Assembly: GCF_051020765.1 (NCBI RefSeq)
Contig: NC_134932.1
Location: 12,896,001 to 12,960,000 of the forward strand
Direction of reading: 5' to 3'
Origin: Lasioglossum baleicum
Taxonomy: Eukaryota; Arthropoda; Insecta; Hymenoptera; Halictidae
Length of the DNA: 64,000 nt
A program made the translations under genes and the position numbers. The notes below the pieces were generated by a model. That model ran no database searches. It was not told the DNA's origin and worked only from the letters and a program-made list of their open reading frames with translations. Shown one piece after another: positions 54,970-64,000 of this stretch (within the stretch, counting starts at the first letter, position 1; each line of letters opens with the position of its first letter).

Positions 54970-57900
54970 GGCTGCCTTGGCTTGGCAGAATTTACGCAAA
55001 CTCGGCCTCTCGCGACTCCCAGTAATTGCAATCCCGTTCTTTTTTTTCGTGGCAATACGCGGGATTTCCGCGCGCAATATTCGCGACATCGAGCTTCATC
55101 GTCGCGCGCCTCCGCGATGTTCCGCAATTAATTACCAGCCGGACGAGAGGCCCTCTCACTGTCCCGCAGCTCGCCGCGCGGATTAATCGGAAAAGAGACC
55201 GAAGTTCCCGGCGACGAAGCGCCACGCAAATATTTGCTTTAGAATTTGCCGCTCTGGAACAGCGTGTCTCCGCGCCAATTTTTTTTTCCTCTGCTGCGGC
55301 AAATTGCTTCGGCAGCTGTTAAGACGGGCGGAACTTCTCGCGTAAAATCATTCGTTTTTTCACGGAATGTTTGCGGGGATCGCGTTGCGCAATTTTTGTG
55401 AGCGAGCATCTTTAACGTTTCGACTGGTTTGTCAGTCGTATCGTTTGTCACTTTTGTATCATATATGGAAATCAATTTGTTAAAAAGCACTCGATGATGC
55501 TCTCCCACCAAAATCACGCAAGGACCATACCGTTCGAATGCAACTCGGGTTACCGCACGGGGTGCACACTATCGATCGTGTTCGATCCGTTGGCTGTTGG
55601 ATGGGCTTGGTGCTCTTGGGTTTGTTCACCCGCTACCTGTTGTCCCTTCGCGTCTGGCGTGGCTGTTCGTCGACAAGATGACTCTCGCCGGTGTATACAA
55701 ATTGCCGGAGCCCGAGCGACGTCGTACCTTATTAGCTGACGATGCACGGCCCATTATTTCCGCCGAAACAATGAGCCGCGTCGCTGGCTCCCCGGTATCT
55801 GATGATCGATACATCGCGTCGTACGCGGGACAAAAGTTGCCCGTACGTGAGCGCCAAGCAGCCAGATAGCGTGAGAGAGCTTACAGGAGAGAGTAGAGAG
55901 TAGAGAGTACAGGAGAGATGAGAGACCGGAGAAAGAGAGAGCTTGAAACCGGCGAGAGAGGAAAAAAGCTCGAGGAAGAAAGGTGGATGTTCCGTTCCGC
56001 TTTCGCGCAGAGAGAAAGGGAGAGAGGGGAGGAGCGAAGGGAGAAGGGGTCGCCGATGGCGAGCCCTGCTGGGACTTAATTAGTCAAAGCCCTCGCCAGC
56101 TTACTTGCAAGTGCCTCATTAGGGCCGATGTCGCGTCTCGTAATTGGAACGCGCGTCGCGACTAATTACGCGAGGACGACGCCCACGGTGAAATAAAGAT
56201 CCGCCGGAACCGGCCGAGCGGTGACGAGCCGCGGGGGTGCGAAGGGTCTCCTATGGAATTTAGAAACGTATTTCCCCGGTTCCAGTGATCGCGAGCAATT
56301 CCCCTCCTCCCCCACAATCCTCTCTTACCCTCCTACAACCCCCCCCCCCGCATTTATTCCACGGACTTCCGCTTTACCTTTGTTTCTCGCTTTCTTCGCT
56401 CGAGCGGCCAAGTCTCGATACACCAACTTGCGTAATTACGTCTTCTTACGGGAATTACCGGGTAATTCCCACGGAAACGAACGAACCAAGCCGCTTCGAC
56501 AAGTTTGTAACCGATGGGTATCGGATTCCTGTTGGACACTTTTAGTTATCGCAGAAAGTCGACTGATTCGTAAAGCTGCCACACTTTGAACCTGAAAGAT
56601 CAAAGGTCCGTTAATTTTTTATAAGAGGACAGTCATTTTAATTGCAACATTTTCTTTTTTAAACGCTTTCCAAATCTGCAGAATGTTTTATAAACGCTTG
56701 GCTCCTAGCTGTTTGCTTGGATTTTCAATAAAAATCGAAATAAAAGATCGAGATCACGCGGGTCTCTCGCAGAGGTCCGTGCGACCTTTACCGTGGAAAA
56801 TCGGCACGGGTCGTTGGATTTTTCCGAAGGTCAGAGAATTTGCGAGGAGAGGGGTAGCTTTGGAAACCTTCGACGCTGGATGAAATACGAGGCAGCCGTT
56901 TGGGAATAATTAAAGGGCTGACGATGGGCTCGCGCGTCGATGGATACTGGGCGTCGATAGGCAATTTTACGGGCCGTGAATGCGGGCTTAAAGACTCCGC
57001 CGACGACGACGACGACAACGACGACGAGGTGGTGTGGTGTGGTCGTTGCCAGAGCCGAAGGTCAATAACGAGGAGGATTTTACGCGGATGACACACGGCT
57101 TGACAAATTGCCGCCTTAAAGTCGCACGCGCGGGGCCACCTTCGTGAACCAGATTCCGATGGAATTTATCGATTCAGAGTCTCCGGCCGGAAATCTACTT
57201 ACACCCCAGCCGACGCTGCCGCCGCCGCCGCCGTCGTGCAGATATTACTCCTGGAAAATAGGTTACTCGCTCGAGATTTATAACGCGTCGCCCCATTACG
57301 CCACGCGCCCCTATTCCGAGAGATATCCCGTCTCTCGATCGTGACCAAGCGGGAAAACCACCTCCCGTACACCCTTTCGAGATGTCTTTTAGTCCTTGTG
57401 TCCAAAATTGTCAACAGCTGTCCTTGCACTATTTTCCCACTGTTTTTCTTTTTGTCTAAGTTTGGACTACTAGTACGATAGTACTGTTTTTCTTTGCAGT
57501 TACCGATTTGTACTGCCATTGTTTAGAATCAAAAGATATATATCGTTCCAGGAATCCTTTTCAATCGTTTTCTAATCATTTCGCCACCAACGTTAATAAT
57601 TACACAGATTCGAAATCCATGGCAGTGTAGGGTGCATAAAGATTTCGGGCCACGGTGAAAGAGGGTGTCGGTATCAGCATTTTTTCGAACGACTCAATCC
57701 CCCCAGGTATACCGTTACACAAGCATTCGGATTTTCAAGCACCAAACGCCGAGGCCTGCTGAATTTTCGGGTCAGGTACGCCTCTTATTTTTTCTTTTTT
57801 CGCTGGTGCCATTGATGGAGGGGCATGTTTCTCTTCCGCCCTGTTTACCGGCGTCGTTTCGGGTTCAAAAGCGTTCAAAAGGTTTCAGTTTCTTCTCCTC

Positions 57901-59378
57901 GAAGAGAGAGAGTCCGCTTCAGCCGTACCCCCCTCCTCCGAAAAACCTTTCAGGATCCTTTCATGCAAACGTTTCGAAACGCTTTGGCTTCTTTCCTCGG
58001 GCTCCGAATCCTTTGATAGGGGATGTGACTTTAGATAATGAGCGTTGATACGCTCTCTCCCCTCGCTCACTCTTTCTCCCTCTCTCTTCCTGTTGGAACC
58101 GAGCCGGTCTTTACGCGAGCCATCCTACTTATCTAATTAGATCTTTGAAAGCGAATCGAATCTTCTCCTTCGCGAAAACGACGCCGACAATTTCGCAGAC
58201 CCCGTTCGACCGGTGCCATAACGCTGGAAAAATCCTTGCATGCTCTTTTATGGCACTGACTACTCGTGAAGCAGGCACAGACTGCCGCTGATCTGTTAAA
58301 AGTGTACTGGATGCAAACAATTCTCTAAAACAATAGGTAGTAAAACCACATTTACCTCAGCTCATCGATTATTTGATTACGAAGGCAGTCCAAAAAGAAA
58401 TTCAACTCAGTCTGCTAATTATTTTGAGACGTTTCAAACAAAATGAAAATACTGCTCCATTGAATTTAGTGTACACGATTTTCACGGTGCAATTTTTCAG
58501 TAGCACACACAAAAGAAATTCCGTCTTGTATTATAAAATCGAACGTAATTGTTGATCGAGTTAAAAATCGACGGTTAATAAAACGTTATCCTCCGTATGA
58601 AAAATCCAGGAATGACCGAGGTAAACATCCCGCGGAAATCTTGTACTTTATTTCATTACGCGTATACATTTCCTCGCAGGAAAATTAACGGTGTATCGAT
58701 AATGCTTCGCACACGAGATAAAACAGAATTTCCCCGTTACAATTCGCCGAAAACGAATCCGAACAGAATCGTACACCTTCTTCCGATAATATCAGCCAAT
58801 TCACCGTGGTGCAAACATATTCATAATAGTACGGTGACTCGAGTACAATAACATTTAGCGGAACAAACACGCGAGAGCATCTTCGTCGTTCCCACAGCAA
58901 ACAATGAGTAGATTAACCAGAGTCCGCGGTTTGTAACTTGATAAAAACGGGTCCGATGAATGGGAAGCACGTCTCGACGAAGGTATTCAAACGAATTTCT
59001 CGATGAGAAACATTGTTGCTGGATCAGTTGACACTGTCGAGCGTTAACGGAGTTCGGGTGTATCAGCGTCGTCGTTGCCTCGCAAAACGGTAAAAGGAAT
59101 TCGCTTCGACAACGGAGCGCCGGGAAAGAATACGAAGAAAAAGTAAGAGAGAAGCTGCTGCTTCTGCTATTGCTGCCGGGGGTTTACTGTAAATAAGTCC
59201 AAAGAAACGCAGTTCCCTTCCGGATACTGTTGTTTAATATCTCGGAACGATCCCGGCCGCGATTCTTCGCGGAATTTAAAGCCCCCGCAAAACGGCGTCG
59301 CCCTCGCAAAACGTTCAGAAAAGGACACCACCGTAGCTCATAAACGCTCTTCCAATATTTTACTGCCGACCGGCCGAG

Positions 59379-59381
<3 letters not shown>
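54968..59381. other. Gene-free stretch with simple repeats
   Basis: It contains GAGAGTAGAGAGTA-type repeats at 55880-55915, an 11-C run at 56339-56349, a (GAC)n tract at 57001-57027, (GCC)5 at about 57220-57235, and GCTGCTGCTTCTGC at 59153-59177. On the minus strand a GT|GTAAGT donor is at about 57202, after an Ala-run frame. The 63-codon plus ORF from ATG 55678 (MTLAGVYKLPEPERRR onward) overlaps a GTGAGC donor-like site but matches nothing. Confidence 0.45.
57001..57027 (+). repeat. (GAC)n trinucleotide repeat
   Basis: GAC units with one AAC interruption. Confidence 0.88.

Positions 59382-59412
<31 letters not shown>
59382..59412. repeat. (GA)n microsatellite
   Basis: Perfect GA run of 31 bp. 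Confidence 0.95.
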
Positions 59413-59415
<3 letters not shown>

Positions 59416-60814
59416 GAGTGAGCGAGCAGGGGTTGGAAAAGTAAAAACAACCAGACGAGGATGGCGACGGCCGTTGCTTTACTTCGCCGGAGCTGTTCGT
59501 CGAGGTATTTAAACTTCTCGTAAATGTTTGCGCAGGAAATATATGCGACGACTGCGAGAACTACTTTGGGCAATCTGTTTGCCTCGACGCCGACGGAAGT
59601 GCGATTCTTAGCCGTGCGATTTTCACGTTTTTTCGGAAGAAAGACTCTTTCGTTGCGATCCTCGAATGCTTCACGGACAACGATCTAATGGACTTTCGAA
59701 AAAGGAAACGTCGAGATTTAATTCTTAACACTATACCTACATACAACCATCGATCAAAATAACAGAGAGTGAAGTATCTCTCTCGCGTTCCAAGCCGTTT
59801 CGACTGGCAGCGTTCGCTAATTCTCGACAGTGTCGGGGAATCCTTTGGAGTCGGAGGGTCTCCTGGTCTCGACGCTAAAGACTTCGCGACCGACCGATTA
59901 ATTTGTAGTTAATTACCCCGGACGCGCGCGCGCGCGGTGCGGATCGGGACTCGGAATACCTGGAGGCTCTCGAAGGCCGACGCGAGAGAGGTTCGGGGGA
60001 AACATTCTTCCAATCCTCGGAGGAATCCGGAGAGATCCATCCTCCCGGTGTTCGAGGGCTCCCTGAAGGGCAATATAATCCCTCGGAGGGGCTACGGACG
60101 GTATTTTATTACAAACTAGTCGGCGGACGCCGCACGCCGCGGGGCGGACTACGAGCTTTTCAGGATTCGGACAAAGGGAGGCTGTCCGTTCTGGTCACGG
60201 CCGCTTGTATTGTTTCGTTAACGGTAATCCGAAGCTTTCGGTATCCCGGTATTTTCGGTGGACGGATCGCACGGAAGACGCTCCCGACGACGAACTTTCT
60301 GTGAAAGGGAAAGTGAAGCCCGCGCTGGCGCCATGCTGGCGAAAAACGTTTCAACGTGTTTCCGAAAAAATAATAGAACTCCTGATAGAATGGAAGTGGA
60401 GGGGTGAGACTTTTTTTTAAATTCACGTTGAAGCGTTGTAGGATAAGGGAAAAATATGGAGATTACTGGAACATTTCAACAATTCGTCTATCACAGAAAA
60501 TTCATTATAAAATTTTCGTATTTGATCTCGCATTGAATATTTCCAGCATATAAAGAACTCGAGCGCACGGATCGTCCGGCATTTTTTCCATCGAACGAAA
60601 CGATTGTTAAGGGATGCGTTCGAACGGGGGGTAGGGAAAGACAGGTGCACAGCGCGTCAATTATTCGGCGTGACACACCGCGTACTGTCGATGCCCTGCC
60701 AGCAATTATTGTCATGGTTTTGCGGTCTCGAAATCATGTAATTATATCGGGCCGGGGTCGCGCTGCAGTTATTACACGCGGCGACCCTCCCTCCCCGGGC
60801 TTGCGAAATAATCT
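59413..60814. other. Gene-free stretch
   Basis: (CG)n patch at 59922-59936. Short frames only, none recognisable. Confidence 0.5.
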
Positions 60815-60860
60815 CAATAACAATAACAATAATTATGAGAATGATAACAATAATGATAAC
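60815..60860. repeat. Imperfect AAC/AAT-rich tract
   Basis: AATAAC, AATAAT and GATAAC units repeated irregularly over about 46 bp. Confidence 0.75.
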
Positions 60861-61370
60861 GGTAACAGAATTATGAAACGCACAACCTAGCCGAGCGAAA
60901 CGCCGCGCCGCCGCGCCGCGAGCCCGCACTGCCAAGGTATTAATAATTACATGCCCGTTATAATATTCCAACAATAACTGCGCACGGTAATAATTAGATG
61001 CCAGAGAAAGAAACGCAAATTGCACGTGGGAACATCACTCGCCAGCCTTTTCGCCCCGTCTCGTCATACGCTTTTTTCGTTTACCGCTACGAATCTACAG
61101 GGTGTCCTTTAATTAGCAGAGAAACCGTGCAAAACACGATTCCGCGCGCGCCAGGGAAAATAGGAAAGCTCGAACGCAAACTTTTTCAATTTGGCCTAAC
61201 GGTGCCTCGGCGCCGTTCGCAAGCGATGGCTTTTCCAAGAATGATCCTTTGTCGCTGTTCTTCCTCAAGATAAATATTTCCTTCGAGCTGTTTTTCTGCA
61301 ACCACCCCGCGCCGATCCAATATCGTTACCGTCGCGATAGCCGGTGGCGCGATGGCGACTGGTCGTGCTT
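60861..61370. other. Gene-free stretch
   Basis: GCCGCGCCGCCGCGCCGCG at about 60902-60920, then mixed sequence. A possible very diverged extra unit of the following tandem repeat may begin near 61180. No gene seen. Confidence 0.45.
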
Positions 61371-61374
61371 GATC

Positions 61375-61888
61375 CCTTAATACAAACCCAATTCCGATTC
61401 TTCCTTCTCGCAAAAATTTGGGAGTGTTTCTGAGACGCAGGCGGAAGTGTCGCGATGAAAGTCTTGCGACGATATCATTCGCAGTTTCGGAGCAGAAAAA
61501 TTGCAAAGTTGGACTGAGGTATCACTGGCTAGACGAACTCACTTTGTTCTGTGATTGCTCGGTCGTTTATAACAATCTCAATTTCGATTCATTCTTTCCG
61601 TAAAAATTTGGCAATGTTACCGAGACATTGACAAACATATTCCAGTTTGTCTGGTGGTAAAAGCTTTCGTAGGTTCCCGACGAAAAAATCGAGAAGTTGT
61701 ACTAAAATATCGTTCTTTAAGCCAACTTGCCTTTTCCCAGGATCGTACTCGGTCCCTCACAACAGCCCCAATTTCAATTCATTCTTTCTAGGAAAATTTG
61801 TGAATGTTGCCGCGACGTTGACAGATCCGTCGCCGTTCGTCTGGCGATAAAAGCTTTCGGAGTATCGCGGTGAAAAAATCGCGAAGTT
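61375..61888 (+). repeat. Diverged tandem repeat, about 187-bp unit, nearly three copies
   Basis: Units start at about 61375, 61560 and 61750. Shared markers in order are: AACCCAATTCCGATTC / CAATCTCAATTTCGATTC / CAGCCCCAATTTCAATTC; AAAAATTTGG.A.TGTT; GAGAC; GTCTGGYGRTAAAAGCTTTCG (units 2 and 3); and GAAAAAATCG.GAAGTT. Spacing is 185-190 bp. Units 2 and 3 agree at roughly 75-80 percent by eye, unit 1 less. No continuous coding frame. Confidence 0.75.
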
Positions 61889-62469
61889 AGCTGAAAATAT
61901 CCGCAGTCGGGGTGGGCGGGCTTGACAAATCGCGTTCAGCGACGTTTCCTTTATCAATATGCATCGAACGAGCAGGTGCGGCTATCCCGGTTGCTTTCTG
62001 GAGCTCCATCGCCCGTTGACGAAGAAAGCTCGCGACGATTTATGAGCTGATCCGATATAGAGGCGAGCGTAAATGCGCCGCGGCAGCTACGCCGCGCTTC
62101 TTCTCTCGCGCGACGTGATGGTGCTTTAATAAATATCGTCGTAAGATCAGGGGAAAAAGAGTGCGGGGGCGAACGCGCGCACCGGCTATACAAAGACAAA
62201 GAGGAGAACGCCAGGAAGAATAGAAATGCGCGGCAGCAAAAGGGGGAGGAAGAGGACGCTTCAGGGGATGAGATAAATTGAAAGAGCTCTCGAAGTTGTC
62301 AACCTCCACCGCTGGCCACCCCTCCTCGCCCCTCGCCATCCTACCACGAGCCCTCTCTGTCTATCCAGTTTCCCATCGTTGTTTCCTCTTCCATCCCTCG
62401 ATCCTTCGGTCTCCATAAAAACTCCTCTGTTGACGGCCGCTTGGCCTACAAATTTCTCCGCGTCGCGCC
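61889..62469. other. Gene-free stretch
   Basis: GC-rich with purine/pyrimidine-rich patches at 62230-62340. Overlapping minus frames with Arg-rich products. No gene supported. Confidence 0.5.
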
Positions 62470-62757
62470 GTCTACTACGAATTAAAAACACTGCGGATCG
62501 TCCCACGGTTAGAATTAGAATTAGTACAATACTATCCGAAGATTGTTTAAAATAGCCGGTGTATATGTATCTATTGTAGTATCACGTATCCAGTCTTTCG
62601 AAACGATTCTTTATACCCTCACTGTCACATAAAACAGACATACCTACACAGCATTTTTTAACAGTTTTGTTGAGCATGTTATACGAGAGTCTGGGGTATG
62701 CATTTTATTTCTCCCAGCTGTCTACTACAAATTAAAAACAGTATGGATCGTCCCACA
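62470..62757 (+). repeat. 37-bp direct repeat spaced exactly 250 bp
   Basis: TCTACTAC.AATTAAAAACA followed by GGATCGTCCCAC occurs at 62471-62507 and again at 62721-62757, with four mismatches. An ATTTCTCC precedes both, so the similarity extends slightly upstream. This could be a diverged tandem duplication or the flanks of a small element. Confidence 0.7.
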
Positions 62758-64000
62758 GGCAGTGACAATTTTTTCCACGCTTGTTGTTACTCGGGAAATT
62801 GCTCTATCTGAGAGTCGGATCAACTAGGGTTCATTTTTCCTTGTCACTGAATTCTTTACAGCATTTTTCTGCTTTGTATTTTATCGGAACAACGGAGATT
62901 TCTGACGCACATTTCAAAATGAATTTGTTACGTGTACGACTTTGTTCCTTTCTGTTACGTCGGAATAAAAGTCTGTTGTTTTGATAATTGTTAGTCGTGG
63001 AATAAATAACAATTTTGTATCTCTGCTGGGAAATTATTAGAGACGGAGTTAAAAGCTAATTCTTTAGTTTTAATAAGGATCCGAGATTTCGTGCAGAGGA
63101 ACATTCAATTCACCGGTTGTATCAGTCACTCATCCGGTATCAATTTTGCAGCATTTCCGGGGAATTTGGAGAGAAATTTGGTTCTTCAGCGTTACTTCCC
63201 GGCTGCGGAAGGAAATATTTCTTGTCAAACAGAAATTTTTCGTAGCGAGCGACGGTATTTTTCGGAAAATACATTCTGACGCGGCAGAGTTTCGAGCGCG
63301 GTCTCCGCGCGTCGACCCCCGACGCTCCGTGTTCGCTTATTTATTTATTTATTCAGAACGCTTCGAACGCTCGTCACTTCATGAATACAATATTAGACGC
63401 TTCCGAAGATTCCGCGGTTTCCGAAACTTCTACGGTTCTTATCGAGACTCGGTGTCGGCGCCAGGACCGCGCGCACCTGCTCGCATCCACGTCCCGAGGA
63501 CTGTCGTTGCTGTACTGCCGTTCCTATACCGCCCGTTCCCTGCTCCGGCTGTTTATAATCCACGCGAAATTCTCAAATTGCGTTTGTCTCGTCCCGCGAA
63601 CCTGTCGACGCGAAGGAAACTTTGCGAGGATACAGTTCGGGGACTTTCGCGAATTCTTCAATTCCCGCGCGACACCCCCCGCGACGAAATCCCTCCGGCG
63701 GAATTTATTCCGCTGGAAAAATACGCTCGCATTTTTACGCGACACCTGTTTGTTTAACCTCGCAACCCGTCTTTTCCCCTCGGCGGCGCGCGGCGGTACG
63801 GTCTTTGTAATTTCAACATTTTACCTGCCGGCGATTGTTTAACGCTTTTCAGAAATGATACTCTGCCGAGTATGTTAATGAGATTTTTAGCAGCAATGAA
63901 GATTTTGAACGTGGAGCAAGAAGACAACCTCTGCGACGTAATCTAATAATTTCCTCTGGGATTTACGGACTGCTGATCTTTGTGCACTATTTTCTGTGTC
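62758..64000. other. Gene-free stretch to the window end
   Basis: AT-richer to 63.1 kb, GC-rich after. The plus frame at 63146-63757 is open for 203 codons, but its composition is Arg/Phe/Ser-rich and an overlapping second plus frame (63381-63842) and a minus frame are also open, as expected of a low-stop, CpG-rich segment. No gene is called. Confidence 0.5.

Noticed and set aside
57144..57344. Pro-run plus-strand ORF over (GCC)n and the antisense Ala-run frame with a GTAAGT donor
   Set aside because: Low-complexity coding from a trinucleotide repeat and no other exon features.
63146..63842. Two long overlapping plus-strand frames near the window end
   Set aside because: Two plus frames and one minus frame are open together, which points to low stop density rather than coding.

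Overview
This window looks like nuclear DNA of an insect, most likely a hymenopteran (bee, ant or wasp). That is inferred from composition, not from any recognised gene: CpG-rich DNA without CpG depletion, very many (CT)n/(GA)n microsatellites, short AT-rich patches between GC-rich ones, and no bacterial-style gene packing. No rRNA, tRNA, CRISPR or operon was seen. No ORF matches a protein family I can name. The window is best read as intergenic and/or long-intron DNA.

The only gene piece with several independent supports is a probable first coding exon at 11589-11746 (+). It has a pyrimidine tract and TTTGCAG acceptor, a short upstream ORF, and an ATG at 11659 opening a 23-residue hydrophobic signal peptide. 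It ends at a GAG|GTAAGA donor in phase 1. The same frame stays open to 11982 and could instead be a 107-residue acidic secreted precursor. Weaker first-exon candidates lie at 13770-13923 (+), 45706-45949 (-) and 46033-46197 (+). The last two start 83 bp apart on opposite strands. Stop-free frames of 120-300 codons are common on both strands here, so length alone is not evidence of coding.

The clearest structures are mobile-element remnants. A near-perfect foldback element with TTAA at both ends lies at 3210-3805 (two 273-bp arms, 4 mismatches). A larger, older palindrome at 36532-37211 carries a motif four times in alternating orientation. A third, smaller palindrome lies at 38148-38415. A possible solo-LTR-like segment lies near 8.7-8.95 kb.

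Diverged tandem repeats lie at 10.2-10.5 kb (about 90-bp period), 14.75-15.1 kb (about 198 bp), 47.97-48.02 kb (10 bp) and 61.37-61.89 kb (about 187 bp). A 37-bp direct repeat is spaced exactly 250 bp at 62.47/62.72 kb. Long (CT)n tracts are spread throughout, the largest at 28636-28715 and 54871-54967. One regulatory-looking cluster stands out: three nuclear-receptor-type half-sites spaced 10 bp apart at 23000-23028. Gene-free stretches are described region by region.
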